Source of the DNA: JAXHUM01 sp034189325
Lineage (GTDB): Bacteria > Desulfobacterota > DSM-4660 > Desulfatiglandales > Desulfatiglandaceae
NCBI GenBank assembly: GCA_034189325.1
Contig: JAXHUM010000121.1
Span: forward strand, 1-38,293
Reading direction: 5' to 3'
DNA length: 38,293 nucleotides
Shown: one piece after another, positions 23,332 to 32,781 of the stretch
Numbering within the stretch: position 1 is the stretch's first letter
Layout of the letters: each line of letters begins with the position of its first letter
Translations under genes and position numbers: made by a program
The notes under the pieces: model-generated
Databases searched by the model: none
What the model saw: only the letters and a program-made list of their open reading frames with translations
Told to the model about the DNA's origin: nothing

Positions 23332-23754
23332 ATGGAGATAATAATTGGTTCCGATCACGCGGGCCTTGATTTAAAGGAGGCCTGCAAGACTCACTTGGAG
23401 AGCCGTTTTGAGTTGATCGATATAGGTGTTTACAACAGGGAATCATCTGATTATCCGAAAGTGGCTCATCGATTGGCCCACGAGATATTAGCAGGTAACT
23501 ATGATCGAGGAATTTTGATCTGTGGAACCGGAGTGGGCATGAGTATTACCGCTAATCGACATAAGGGGATAAGGGCGGCCCTCTGTCACAATCTCTACAC
23601 CGCGAGGATGAGCAGGCTGCATAATGACGCGAATGTCCTGGTCATGGGAGGTCGGGTTATAGGGGAGGGACTGGCCCTTGAAATGGTAGATCTTTTTATG
23701 GATACTCCCTTTGAGGGAGGGAGACACCAGAGGAGACTGGATCAGATTGACTGA
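23332..23754 (+). CDS. rpiB: Ribose-5-phosphate isomerase B
   Basis: This 140-residue RpiB-type isomerase interconverts ribose 5-phosphate and ribulose 5-phosphate. It has IGSDHAGLDLKE at the N-terminus, the cysteine loop CGTGVGMSITANRHKGIRAA with the catalytic-base cysteine, and a MSRLHNDANVLVMGGR segment with His and Arg. AAGGATAACAGG precedes the ATG. Its last codons overlap the likely glyA start. The same rpiB-glyA-dCMP deaminase-nrdR order occurs in many Desulfobacterota. Confidence 0.95.
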   Translation: MEIIIGSDHAGLDLKEACKTHLESRFELIDIGVYNRESSDYPKVAHRLAHEILAGNYDRGILICGTGVGMSITANRHKGIRAALCHNLYTARMSRLHNDANVLVMGGRVIGEGLALEMVDLFMDTPFEGGRHQRRLDQID

Positions 23755-25024
23755 AAACAATGCTGTTGTGGAGGAAAGACTGAGGGAGATGGACCCTGAG
23801 GTTTATCAGGCCATTTGTTCTGAGATAGATAGAGAGAGAGACAACCTTCTCATGATCGCTTCTGAGAACTATGCAAGCCGCGCCGTGATTGAGGCGCAGG
23901 CCAATGTCATGACGAATAAATATGCGGAAGGTTATCCAGGCTTACGATATTACGGCGGCTGTGAGTTTGTCGATGAAGTGGAAAGGCTTGCCATTGAACG
24001 GGCCAGGATCCTATTTGGGGCGGAATATGTCAATGTCCAACCTCACTCAGGCTCTCAAGCAAACATGGGAGTCTACGTGGCCTTTCTCAAGCCGGGAGAC
24101 TTGATTATGGGTATGGACCTCTCTCACGGCGGACATCTGACACATGGGAGCCCGGTGAGTTTCTCGGGGAGCATTTTCAGATCCATCTCATACGGGGTCG
24201 ACGGCGCAACAGGGAAGATAGATTATGATCAGGTCAGAGATCTGGCAAAGAGACACAAGCCTAAAATCATCGTAGCCGGTGCCAGCGCCTATCCGAGGAT
24301 CATTGATTTCCATCTGTTTCGGGAGATTGCCCATGAAAATGGGGCCTATCTGATGGCGGATGTGGCGCATATCGCGGGCCTTATCGCCGTGGGACTCCAT
24401 CCCTCTCCGATCGGCACTTCTGATTTTACAACGACTACCACCCACAAGACATTGAGGGGACCGCGAGGCGGATTGATCCTGGCAGACAATAAGTACGGCA
24501 AAGCCCTTGACAAGGCGATTTTTCCAGGCATACAGGGTGGACCACTCATGCATATTGTGGCGGCAAAGGCAGTTGCCCTGAAAGAGGCGTTGATGCCGCA
24601 GTTCAAGGACTATCAAAAACAGGTTCTTATGAATGCGAGGATGCTTGCCGAGGAACTGTCAGGCTTTGGTTTTGACCTTGTGTCGGGAGGAACGGATAAT
24701 CATTTGATTTTGATTGATCTGACGAACAAGGGAATAACCGGCTTGGATGCGGAAAAAGCCCTGGAGAGGGCGGGCATCGTGGCAAATAAGAACAGTACCC
24801 CCTTTGACAAGAGAAGCCCGCGAATATGCAGCGGTCTGAGATTGGGTACCCCAGCGCTGACTACTAGGGGAATGAAAGAATCCGAGATGAAGATCATAGG
24901 GAGGTTGATAAAGGAGGTCTTGGAAAATCCTGAGTCAGAGAAGGTCTTGATGGAGGTTCGAAAGGGGGTCTCCGAATTATGCCGATGCTTCCAAATCTAC
25001 GAATATCTTAAAGAGGACGTGTAA
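23747..25024 (+). CDS. glyA: Serine hydroxymethyltransferase
   Basis: This PLP enzyme of about 425 residues converts serine and tetrahydrofolate to glycine and methylene-tetrahydrofolate. It has IASENYAS, YAEGYPGLRYYGGCE, ADVAHIAGL, and the PLP-lysine motif TTTTHKTLRGPRGG. The start is not certain. TTG at 23747 overlaps the rpiB stop (TTGACTGA) with GAGGAG 11 nt upstream, while ATG at 23789 would shorten it by 14 residues to MDPEVYQA. The first choice matches the usual N-terminal length. It is probably translationally coupled to rpiB. Confidence 0.95.
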   Translation: MTENNAVVEERLREMDPEVYQAICSEIDRERDNLLMIASENYASRAVIEAQANVMTNKYAEGYPGLRYYGGCEFVDEVERLAIERARILFGAEYVNVQPHSGSQANMGVYVAFLKPGDLIMGMDLSHGGHLTHGSPVSFSGSIFRSISYGVDGATGKIDYDQVRDLAKRHKPKIIVAGASAYPRIIDFHLFREIAHENGAYLMADVAHIAGLIAVGLHPSPIGTSDFTTTTTHKTLRGPRGGLILADNKYGKALDKAIFPGIQGGPLMHIVAAKAVALKEALMPQFKDYQKQVLMNARMLAEELSGFGFDLVSGGTDNHLILIDLTNKGITGLDAEKALERAGIVANKNSTPFDKRSPRICSGLRLGTPALTTRGMKESEMKIIGRLIKEVLENPESEKVLMEVRKGVSELCRCFQIYEYLKEDV

Positions 25025-25471
25025 TTGCCCCGACCTTCTTGGCCAGAGTATTTCATGGCTCTAACAAAGATCGTTGCTACCAGGTCAACATGCCTCAGGC
25101 GGAGTGTAGGGGCCATCATAGTCAAGGACAAGAGGATACTGGCGACCGGTTACAACGGGGCCCCGGCAGGTCTGAGGCACTGCGGAGAAGTGGGGTGTAT
25201 AAGGGAGCAAAACTCTGTGCCGTCGGGCGAGAGACACGAACTCTGCAGGGGGCTTCATGCGGAACAGAATGTCATTATCCAGGCGGCTTATCATGGGGTC
25301 CCCATCGTTGGTTCGACCCTTTATTGCACGAATCGACCCTGTACCATATGTTCGAAAATGATCATTAACGCGGGGATTAGAAAGGTAGTCTATGAAGAGG
25401 GATATGATGATCCACTGGCAGATCAACTCCTGAGAGAGGCAAGAATTGAAATTGAGAGGTTTTCCTTATGA
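25025..25471 (+). CDS. dCMP deaminase (ComEB-type)
   Basis: This 148-residue zinc-dependent deaminase belongs to the deoxycytidylate deaminase family, producing dUMP for thymidylate synthesis. The zinc site comprises LHAEQNVI (His and catalytic Glu) and PCTICSKMI (two Cys), and the N-terminal RPSWPEYFMALTKIVATRST is typical of the family. The start is TTG, directly after the glyA stop, with AGAGG 8 nt upstream. The 3' end overlaps nrdR by 4 nt (ATGA). The placement with nrdR points to coordinated control of deoxynucleotide supply. Confidence 0.93.
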   Translation: MPRPSWPEYFMALTKIVATRSTCLRRSVGAIIVKDKRILATGYNGAPAGLRHCGEVGCIREQNSVPSGERHELCRGLHAEQNVIIQAAYHGVPIVGSTLYCTNRPCTICSKMIINAGIRKVVYEEGYDDPLADQLLREARIEIERFSL

Positions 25472-25947
25472 AGTGTCCGTACTGTGGTAGAATCAATAAT
25501 AAGGTGATCGATTCACGAATGAGTAAGGACGGAAGGACAATTCGGAGAAGGCGGGAGTGCGTTGAGCCGGATTGCAAAAGGAGATTCACAACCTACGAAA
25601 AGCTGGAAGACCTCCTGCCTATGATTGTCAAGAAGGATGGGAGACGGGAGCCCTTTAGTCGGGAAAAGATCATAATCGGAATCCGGATGGCATGCCAAAA
25701 GCTCCCTGTCAGCACTTCAGATATAGATGAATTTGTTGATTCCCTGGAGCTCTATTTCCAGGATCTGGGAAAAAAGGAGATAGAAAGCTCTTCAGTGGGG
25801 GAAATGGTGATTACGAAGCTCAAAGAGTGGGATGAAGTCGCCTATGTGCGTTTCGCCTCAGTTTATCGGCAGTTTAAAGATATTAATGAATTCATGACCG
25901 AACTGGAAGAGATTCTTGCAGCTAGGAAACGGAAAGAAGGGCCCTAA
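25468..25947 (+). CDS. nrdR: Transcriptional repressor NrdR
   Basis: This 159-residue protein senses ATP and dATP and represses ribonucleotide reductase genes. It has an N-terminal zinc ribbon (MKCPYC, VIDSR, RRRREC...C, RFTTYEK) and an ATP-cone domain (VKKDGRREPFSREKII, VRFASVYRQFKD). The second zinc pair reads CVEPDC, C-x4-C, where I expect C-x2-C; Cys31 and Cys36 are therefore two residues further apart than usual. The ATG overlaps the preceding stop, giving coupling with the dCMP deaminase. No nrd genes lie in the window. Confidence 0.95.
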   Translation: MKCPYCGRINNKVIDSRMSKDGRTIRRRRECVEPDCKRRFTTYEKLEDLLPMIVKKDGRREPFSREKIIIGIRMACQKLPVSTSDIDEFVDSLELYFQDLGKKEIESSSVGEMVITKLKEWDEVAYVRFASVYRQFKDINEFMTELEEILAARKRKEGP

Positions 25948-25980
25948 CGCTCAGCGAATGATCCGGGGTTTCATAGATTA

Positions 25981-27087
25981 TTGTTTAATGACGCTGATAC
26001 TCAATATATGAAAGTGGCCCTACATCTGGCCCGTAAGGGGCTGGGGAGAACATCTCCTAATCCGGCCGTAGGGGCGGTGATTGTCAAGGAGGGCCGGATC
26101 TTATCCAAGGGCTATCATAAAGGTGCCGGTCTCCCTCATGCCGAGGTAGATGCCCTGAATCGACTGGGAAGCAAGGCCCCTGATGCTACGCTCTATGTCA
26201 ATCTGGAACCGTGCAATCATTATGGCAAGACTCCTCCCTGTACCGAGGCAATTCTTAATAGCGGCATTCGAAGGGTGGTCGTTGGTATGGAAGACCCGAA
26301 TCCCAAGGTCAGAGGTGGAGGTTGCCTCTTCCTCAGGGAAAACGGGATTTCCATTACAAGCGGCGTTCTGGAGGAGGATTGTCGACGGCTGAACGAGGCC
26401 TTCATCAAGTATATTGTTACAGGAAGGCCCTTTGCTATATTGAAGTCCGCCCTTACATTGGATGGGTGGATGGGAACAAAAACAGGAGACTCCAAGTGGA
26501 TCAGCAATGAGAAGTCGAGACAGTTCGTTCATCGTCTCAGGGATAGAACTGATGCGCTCCTGGTAGGGGTGGGGACGGTCCTGGCTGATAACCCGTCTCT
26601 GACGACCCGTCTGTCTCGAGGCCGTGGAAAGGACCCGATACGTGTTATCGTGGACACTCATTTGAGGACACCTCTGGAGGCGAAGGTCTTGAATCACGAT
26701 TCTCCTGAAAAAACCTTGTTGGCAGTGGGGGCCGACGTCGACCCTTTCAAACTTGAGAGTGTCCTAAAAAAGGGTGTTTCAACCGTTGTCTGCCCGGTCA
26801 AGTCCAACCGAATCGATTTAAACGCCTTAATGGAGAAGCTGGGGGCCATGTCGATCACGAGCCTCCTGGTGGAAGCCGGTGGGTCGATCAATGGTTCCAT
26901 GCTCCGAGAAAAACTGATCGATAAGCTCTATCTTTTCAAGGCGCCGAAAGTCCTGGGTGGAGACGACGGAATGCCGATGGCGGGAGGCCCCGGCCCAGCA
27001 AATATGGATGAGTGCCTGACCCTGAAAAACATCCGTACCAGGCGCTTTATGGATGATATTCTTATAGAAGGATATCCGGATTATTAG
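25981..27087 (+). CDS. ribD: Riboflavin biosynthesis bifunctional deaminase/reductase RibD
   Basis: This protein has 368 residues and two domains. The N-terminal deaminase (residues 1-145) has the zinc motif HAEVDAL and PCNHYGKTPPC. The C-terminal 5-amino-6-ribosylamino-uracil-phosphate reductase has RPFAILKSALTLDGW, LVGVGTVLADNPSLTTR and LLVEAGGSINGSML. It carries out steps two and three of the pathway. The start is probably TTG at 25981; an ATG at 26008 would cut off a conserved helix. The Shine-Dalgarno sequence is weak. No FMN riboswitch is seen in the 33 nt before it, so control must come from farther upstream. ribE follows immediately after the stop. Confidence 0.95.
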   Translation: MFNDADTQYMKVALHLARKGLGRTSPNPAVGAVIVKEGRILSKGYHKGAGLPHAEVDALNRLGSKAPDATLYVNLEPCNHYGKTPPCTEAILNSGIRRVVVGMEDPNPKVRGGGCLFLRENGISITSGVLEEDCRRLNEAFIKYIVTGRPFAILKSALTLDGWMGTKTGDSKWISNEKSRQFVHRLRDRTDALLVGVGTVLADNPSLTTRLSRGRGKDPIRVIVDTHLRTPLEAKVLNHDSPEKTLLAVGADVDPFKLESVLKKGVSTVVCPVKSNRIDLNALMEKLGAMSITSLLVEAGGSINGSMLREKLIDKLYLFKAPKVLGGDDGMPMAGGPGPANMDECLTLKNIRTRRFMDDILIEGYPDY

Positions 27088-27750
27088 ATGTTTACCGGTT
27101 TGATAGAAGGTGTTGGAAAGGTAAAAAGCCTCGAACATGTGGGAGGCGACATAAAGGCGGTCATATCGCCACTGTTCGAGATGGCAGACCTTATTGTCGG
27201 AGAGAGTGTTTCTGTTGACGGCATTTGTCTGACAGTAACCTCCATTATGGGGGACTCCTTTAGTGTTGATGTCTCAAACGAGACCTTTTCGAGAAGCACT
27301 CTGGCTCACATGAGACAGGGTCACGAGGTGAACCTCGAAAGGGCTCTCCGTCCCACAGACCGTTTGGGTGGGCATTTTGTTTCAGGCCACGTTGACGGGA
27401 CAGGCACAATCATCAACAAGAAATCCGAGGCGAGATCCTGGGTATTGACTCTAGCGGTTGATGAAGGTCTGTCACAATATATCATAGAAAAAGGTTCCGT
27501 AGCGATTGACGGGGTCAGCCTGACTGTTAATCGATGCGACAAAAGCTCCTTCGACGTCAACATCATTCCTGAGACCGGCAGACAGACAACGCTTTTGAAG
27601 AAAGGGGTGAATAGTGTGGTTAACATAGAGACAGATCTCATAGGAAAATACGTGCATCGGTTCTTTAAGCGATACACAGGCGGTGAAGAAGAGCCGTCTC
27701 GAAGAAATATTGATTTTGATATGCTCAAAAAACATGGATTTGGTGACTAA
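27088..27750 (+). CDS. ribE: Riboflavin synthase alpha chain
   Basis: This 220-residue enzyme dismutates two lumazines to riboflavin. It consists of two lumazine-binding repeats: the first starts MFTGLIEGVGKV with SVDGICLTV, the second GGHFVSGHVDGTGTI with SVAIDGVSLTVN. The length and repeat order are normal. The ATG directly follows the ribD stop codon, and the gene ends 1 nt before ribBA, so the three are translated from the same message. Confidence 0.96.
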   Translation: MFTGLIEGVGKVKSLEHVGGDIKAVISPLFEMADLIVGESVSVDGICLTVTSIMGDSFSVDVSNETFSRSTLAHMRQGHEVNLERALRPTDRLGGHFVSGHVDGTGTIINKKSEARSWVLTLAVDEGLSQYIIEKGSVAIDGVSLTVNRCDKSSFDVNIIPETGRQTTLLKKGVNSVVNIETDLIGKYVHRFFKRYTGGEEEPSRRNIDFDMLKKHGFGD

Positions 27751-27751
27751 G

Positions 27752-28960
27752 ATGCCCATTGCAGATATAGAAGAAGTATTGGAAGATCTCAAACAGGGAA
27801 AGATGATCATCCTTGTTGATGACGAAGCAAGAGAGAATGAAGGCGATTTGACCATTGCCGCGGAAAAGGTGACACCGGAGACCATAAATTTTATGGCCAG
27901 ATATGGTAGAGGTCTTATCTGCCTTGCCCTGGATCCAGCAATTGTTGAACAGCTCAATTTGCCCTTGATGGTTCATGACAATCGTTCTCCCTATAAGACC
28001 GCTTTTACAGTATCCATTGAGGCCAAACAAGGCGTGACAACAGGCATTTCTGCTGCTGACAGGGCCCAAACGGTTTTGACTGCCGTGGCACCAGATGCTC
28101 GTCCGGAAGACCTTGTCCAACCGGGTCATATCTTTCCTCTTAGGGCCCGGAAGGGGGGTGTCCTTTTCAGAACCGGCCAGACCGAAGGATCGGTCGATCT
28201 CGCACGTCTTGCGGGCCTGAGATCCGCTGCGGTAATCTGCGAGGTCATGAACGAAGATGGTACCATGGCTCGGATTCCCGATTTGGAGGAGTTTGCGAAA
28301 ATACATGATATGAAAATAGCCTCTGTGGCGGATGTGATTGCCTACAGGATGCGAACAGAGTCCTTTGTGAACAAGGCGGCCGAAACTATTCTCCATACTC
28401 CTTATGGAGAGTTTAAGGCCGTGGCCTTTATGAACGATATTGATGATTACGAGCACTTGGCGCTTATCAAAGGGGAGATTAAGCCCGAAGACGATGTGAT
28501 GGTCAGAGTGCACTCTGCGTGTCTTACAGGGGACGTTTTCGGATCCTATCGTTGTGACTGCGGGGAACAGCTCAAGAAAGCTATGTCCATGGTCCAGGAG
28601 GAAGGACTCGGCGTAATACTCTATCTCCACCAGGAGGGAAGGGGGATCGGCCTTTCAAACAAGTTAAAGGCCTATGCGCTCCAAGATAAAGGTTTTGATA
28701 CGGTTGAGGCGAATGAAGAGCTGGGTTTCGAAGCCGACTTGAGAGACTACGGTGTCGGCGCTCAGATTCTCGTTGCGCTGGGTGTCCGCAAAATGAGGCT
28801 CATGACGAATAATCCTAAAAAAATTGTTGGTCTTGAGGGGTATGGCCTGAAGGTGACAGGAAGGGTTCCTATCGAAATTGAACCGAGACCTGAAAATCGA
28901 AGGTATCTGATGACTAAGTGCCAGAAACTGGGCCATCTTATGAAGGTGTTTGAAGAATAG
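27752..28960 (+). CDS. ribBA: Bifunctional DHBP synthase / GTP cyclohydrolase II
   Basis: This fusion protein of 402 residues makes both riboflavin precursors. The N-terminal 3,4-dihydroxy-2-butanone 4-phosphate synthase has VDDEARENEGDLTIAAE, YGRGLICLAL and VTTGISAADRA. The C-terminal GTP cyclohydrolase II carries the zinc site CLTGDVFGSYRCDCGEQL, HQEGRGIGLSNKL and DTVEANEELGFEADLRDYG. Both active sites look intact. The frame is open from 27683 inside ribE, but GGTGA just before the ATG at 27752 supports this start. It links ribE and ribH in the standard rib operon. Confidence 0.96.
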   Translation: MPIADIEEVLEDLKQGKMIILVDDEARENEGDLTIAAEKVTPETINFMARYGRGLICLALDPAIVEQLNLPLMVHDNRSPYKTAFTVSIEAKQGVTTGISAADRAQTVLTAVAPDARPEDLVQPGHIFPLRARKGGVLFRTGQTEGSVDLARLAGLRSAAVICEVMNEDGTMARIPDLEEFAKIHDMKIASVADVIAYRMRTESFVNKAAETILHTPYGEFKAVAFMNDIDDYEHLALIKGEIKPEDDVMVRVHSACLTGDVFGSYRCDCGEQLKKAMSMVQEEGLGVILYLHQEGRGIGLSNKLKAYALQDKGFDTVEANEELGFEADLRDYGVGAQILVALGVRKMRLMTNNPKKIVGLEGYGLKVTGRVPIEIEPRPENRRYLMTKCQKLGHLMKVFEE

Positions 28961-29014
28961 GGCGTTTCCCGATATGGCAAGGCGGAACGTTTAGGAGAGT
29001 AAACAGGAGGAAAT

Positions 29015-29479
29015 ATGCCGAAGACTGTGGAAGGTCGACTCAATGCGGAGGGTTTTCACTTCGCAGTTGTTGTGAGTAGGTTTAATGATTTTATCTGTTC
29101 AAGACTTGTGGAAGGTGCATTGGACGCCCTGCTGAGGCATGGAGCGAAAGAGGAAAAGGTTGTTATTGTCAAGGTACCAGGTGCCTTTGAATTACCGCTC
29201 ATGGCAAAAAAACTTGCTGGGAGCGGAAAATATGATGCCGTCATATGTCTTGGAGCAGTTATCAGGGGCTCCACTCCCCACTTCGACTACGTGGCGTCGG
29301 AGGTCTCCAAGGGCGTGGCCAATGTGGCTTTGGAGAGCAATATCCCTGTTACTTTCGGTGTGCTCACAACGGACAATCTTGAACAGGCCATTGAAAGGGC
29401 AGGATCGAAATCGGGGAACAAAGGATATGAGGCCGGTGTGGCGGCAATTGAGATGGCAAACCTCTTCAAAGAGTTGTGA
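29015..29479 (+). CDS. ribH: 6,7-dimethyl-8-ribityllumazine synthase
   Basis: This 154-residue lumazine synthase condenses the two riboflavin precursors and usually assembles as pentamers or a 60-subunit shell. Motifs include VVSRFNDFICSRL with the phosphate-binding region, GAVIRGSTPHFDYVASEVSKG with the catalytic histidine, and TFGVLTTDNLEQAIERAGSK. AACAGGAGGAAAT precedes the ATG. It closes the riboflavin genes and is followed by nusB after 194 nt, the usual order in proteobacteria. Confidence 0.97.
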   Translation: MPKTVEGRLNAEGFHFAVVVSRFNDFICSRLVEGALDALLRHGAKEEKVVIVKVPGAFELPLMAKKLAGSGKYDAVICLGAVIRGSTPHFDYVASEVSKGVANVALESNIPVTFGVLTTDNLEQAIERAGSKSGNKGYEAGVAAIEMANLFKEL

Positions 29480-29673
29480 TAGTTGCTGAGCTTTTCGATG
29501 ATTGGTGGCAATAACTCATTGTCAGATGAGCGTGGCTTCTCGAAAAGGAAGATTCTCTGAACCCGATCTCATTCCCTTTTGCATGACCATCCCCGTCATG
29601 GCTAATCGGCAAATGTAGGGCCTTTTAATGGGATACTACCTTCAACTTTGATTACTGGTAAGCTGCAAAAGAT

Positions 29674-30093
29674 ATGGGCGAAAGACGAAGATCCCGAGAA
29701 TTGGCCCTACAGGTTCTTTTCCATCTCGAGTTTAATGAAGACGATCCTGATGAAGTCTTTGAACTCATTTGCGAGAACTTCAAATCGAAAAAATCTGCTC
29801 GGCCCTTTTCGAAAAAACTGGTATTGGGCGTTGTTGATCGTAAGGATGAGCTAGACAGGCTCATTACGCAAGCCTCCAGAAATTGGCGACTTGAAAGGAT
29901 GTCCTGCCTGGACAAGTGTATATTGAGGATGGCGATCCTGGAAATGGCTTTTATGGAGGATATTCCACCCAAAGTCTCCATTGATGAGGCGGTGGAATTG
30001 GGAAAGGTCTTTGGGAGTGAGTATTCCAGCAGCTTTATCAATGGTATCCTTGACAAGGTTTATAGCTTGTGCCGGGAAGAGAAATCTGAGTAG
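29674..30093 (+). CDS. nusB: Transcription antitermination factor NusB
   Basis: This 139-residue all-helical protein binds boxA RNA with S10 and supports rRNA antitermination. It begins GERRRSRELALQVLF, the characteristic arginine-rich start, and has MSCLDKCILRMAILEM and the terminal SSSFINGILDKVYS. The ribosome-binding site is weak. A 120-bp span separates it from ribH's downstream DNA and 111 nt separate it from leuS, all in one direction. Confidence 0.94.
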   Translation: MGERRRSRELALQVLFHLEFNEDDPDEVFELICENFKSKKSARPFSKKLVLGVVDRKDELDRLITQASRNWRLERMSCLDKCILRMAILEMAFMEDIPPKVSIDEAVELGKVFGSEYSSSFINGILDKVYSLCREEKSE

Positions 30094-30204
30094 GGTTCGG
30101 GTTGTCCCTTTTAAAGGCGCCGACTCCGGGATATTCTGTTTGTTCAACGGTCCTTTATTGACGTATAGCGGAATTGGCAACTCAGCGGTAAGGAAACGTA
30201 AAAC

Positions 30205-32781
30205 ATGAAATATGATCCTCAAAAAATCGAACCTAAGTGGCAGGCCCATTGGGAGAAAGAGTTTCTCTTTAAGGCTGTCGAAGACCCATCACGTGAGAAA
30301 TACTACCTGATGGAGATGTTCCCCTATCCTTCAGGGAAGATTCATATGGGGCATGTGCGCAACTATACTATTGGAGACGTCGTCGCCAGGTACAAGAGCA
30401 TGTGCGGGAAGAGTGTGCTCCATCCCATGGGTTGGGATGCCTTTGGAATGCCAGCCGAGAATGCTGCTATAGAAAACAATACGCACCCGGAAAAGTGGAC
30501 CTATGACAATATCAAGGCAATGAAGACGCAGCTGAAGAGAATGGGCTTCAGCTACGATTGGGATCGTGAACTGGCCACATGCGAGCCGGAATACTATCGC
30601 TGGGAACAACTTGTGTTTCTGAAGATGTACGAGAAGGGACTTGCCTACAAGAAAAGGACCCATGTCAACTGGTGTGAAAAATGTCAGAGTGTCCTTGCTA
30701 ATGAGCAGGTCGAGAATGGCTGCTGCTGGAGGCACACGGACAACGAAGTCTCTATCAAGGAGATGGACAGCTGGTTCCTAAAGATCACAGCCTATGCCGA
30801 CGAAATATTGGAGTATTGCGATAAGCTGCCGGGTTGGCCGGAGAGGGTCTTGACGATGCAGAAGAACTGGATCGGAAAGAGTCATGGTGCTGTCATCCGG
30901 TTTCCGCTTGTAGGATCAACTGACGTGATAGAGGTCTTTACTACGCGGCAAGATACCCTGTTTGGTGCAACCTTTCTCTGCTTCGCCCCTGAACATCCCA
31001 TGGTCAAGGAGATGGTCAAGGGTTTGCCTGAAGAGGGGAAAGTCCTCAGATTCATAGAGCACACGCTCAAGACAGAGACTTATCTTAGGACCTCCGATTT
31101 TACAGCTAAAGAGGGCGTCTTTACCGGGAGGTATTGCGTGAACCCTGTGACAGAGGAAGAGATACCCATATATGTCGCGAACTTCGTCCTTGCCGAATAT
31201 GGGACTGGAGCCATTATGGCCGTTCCCACACACGACCAGAGAGACTTTGAGTTTGCCAAGGAGTACGGACTTCCGCTTCGTGTGGTGATTACTCCCCCTG
31301 ATCGTCTCATTCGTGAGGAGACCATGGAAGAGGCCTACACGGATGAAGGAATTCTGGTTAATTCCGGGCCTTTCAATGGACAGGAAAACCTTATGGCCTT
31401 AGAGAGTATTGCTGAATACCTCGAATCAAAGGGGATGGGACGTAAAACCACCAATTTCAGGATTAGGGATTGGGGGATATCGAGGCAGCGTTATTGGGGC
31501 GCACCGATCCCTATTATTTACTGTGACGGGTGCGGCGTCGTGCCGGTTCCTGCGGAGGACCTTCCGGTCGTCCTTCCCCTTGATCTGGATATGAGGCCCA
31601 ATGGCGGCTCCCCGCTCCCTTTTGAGCCATCCTTTTATGATACGACCTGTCCTCAATGTGGAAAAAAGGCTCGACGTGAGACCGACACAATGGATACCTT
31701 TATGGAATCTTCCTGGTACTTTGATCGCTACACATGTCCCGATTATGACAAGGGGCCTCTTGATATCGAGAAAGTGGACTACTGGATGCCTGTAGATCAG
31801 TATATCGGTGGCATTGAGCACGCCATTCTCCATCTTCTCTATTCACGCTTTTACACAAGGGTTCTGAGGGACTTCGGCTATTTGAAAGTGAGTGAACCCT
31901 TCACCAATATGTTGACCCAGGGAATGGTGTGCAAAGAAACGGAAGAGTGTCCGGAACATGGCTATCTTTATCCTTATGAGGTCTTAGAGGGTCGCTGCGT
32001 CAAATGTGGGGCCGAAGTGATTACCGGAAATACGGTCAAGATGTCCAAGTCAAAAAGGAATGTTGTAGATCCCCAGGATCTGATTGACCGCTTCGGCGCG
32101 GATACCGTGCGTATTTTCTGCCTCTTTGCGTCACCCCCGGAAAAGGATTTGGAGTGGAGTGATCAGGGGGTAGAGGGATCATTCAGATTTCTGAATCGTG
32201 TCTGGCGTCTGGTCGTCGACAACGTGGAGGAACTTACGGGGGTGCCCGTTTACAAAGGAGAGGAGGCTCTAACAAGGCCCTTAAAATCGCTTCATCGAAA
32301 GACCCACCAGACAATCAAAAAGGTCACCAGGGACATTGAAGACCGCTTTCATTTCAATACGGCTATTTCTGCTGTTATGGAGCTTGTAAACGAAGTTTAT
32401 CAATATCTCGGCAGCGGTGACAATGGCGGTGATATAGGTTGGCGGGTGGTACGCGAGGCTGTTGAGTCGGTCGTTCTATTGCTTTCACCGGTTGTTCCCC
32501 ATGTAGCGGACGAACTGTGGTCAATGCTGGGTCACCGTCAATGTCTGATTCAGGTCTCCTGGCCCTCATATCGTGAGGATGCCCTGGAAATTGAAAATAT
32601 GCTCATTGTCATACAGGTCAACGGTAAGGTAAGGAGTAAGATCTTAGTGCCCGCTTCCTATAGCAGGGAGGATATCCAGGCCGAGGCCTTGGCGGATGAG
32701 CGGGTCCAGCGCTTTGTTGAAGGGAAGACAATAAAAAAGGTGATTGTCGTCCCGAACAAGCTCGTCAATGTGGTCGTCTGA
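30205..32781 (+). CDS. leuS: Leucyl-tRNA synthetase
   Basis: This 858-residue class I synthetase has the HIGH motif in SGKIHMGHVRNYTIGD (about residues 46-61), the CP1 editing domain with VFTTRQDTLFGAT, a zinc-like CDGC/CPQC pair, the LeuRS-specific TMDTFMESSWYF, and the KMSKS loop KMSKSKRNVVDP. The C-terminal domain ends in a family-like IKKVIVVPNKLVNVVV. AAGGAAACGTAAAAC precedes the ATG. It is full-length and bacterial in type. lptE and holA follow, a common order in Desulfobacterota. Confidence 0.97.
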   Translation: MKYDPQKIEPKWQAHWEKEFLFKAVEDPSREKYYLMEMFPYPSGKIHMGHVRNYTIGDVVARYKSMCGKSVLHPMGWDAFGMPAENAAIENNTHPEKWTYDNIKAMKTQLKRMGFSYDWDRELATCEPEYYRWEQLVFLKMYEKGLAYKKRTHVNWCEKCQSVLANEQVENGCCWRHTDNEVSIKEMDSWFLKITAYADEILEYCDKLPGWPERVLTMQKNWIGKSHGAVIRFPLVGSTDVIEVFTTRQDTLFGATFLCFAPEHPMVKEMVKGLPEEGKVLRFIEHTLKTETYLRTSDFTAKEGVFTGRYCVNPVTEEEIPIYVANFVLAEYGTGAIMAVPTHDQRDFEFAKEYGLPLRVVITPPDRLIREETMEEAYTDEGILVNSGPFNGQENLMALESIAEYLESKGMGRKTTNFRIRDWGISRQRYWGAPIPIIYCDGCGVVPVPAEDLPVVLPLDLDMRPNGGSPLPFEPSFYDTTCPQCGKKARRETDTMDTFMESSWYFDRYTCPDYDKGPLDIEKVDYWMPVDQYIGGIEHAILHLLYSRFYTRVLRDFGYLKVSEPFTNMLTQGMVCKETEECPEHGYLYPYEVLEGRCVKCGAEVITGNTVKMSKSKRNVVDPQDLIDRFGADTVRIFCLFASPPEKDLEWSDQGVEGSFRFLNRVWRLVVDNVEELTGVPVYKGEEALTRPLKSLHRKTHQTIKKVTRDIEDRFHFNTAISAVMELVNEVYQYLGSGDNGGDIGWRVVREAVESVVLLLSPVVPHVADELWSMLGHRQCLIQVSWPSYREDALEIENMLIVIQVNGKVRSKILVPASYSREDIQAEALADERVQRFVEGKTIKKVIVVPNKLVNVVV

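Noticed and set aside
25948..26010. FMN riboswitch (RFN element) upstream of the rib genes
   Set aside because: Only 33 nt separate nrdR and ribD, and the conserved RFN sequence blocks are absent there and upstream of ribH.
27725..28630. Minus-strand frame of 301 codons opposite ribBA
   Set aside because: ribBA is fully supported by both domain signatures; the opposite frame has no motif or start signal.
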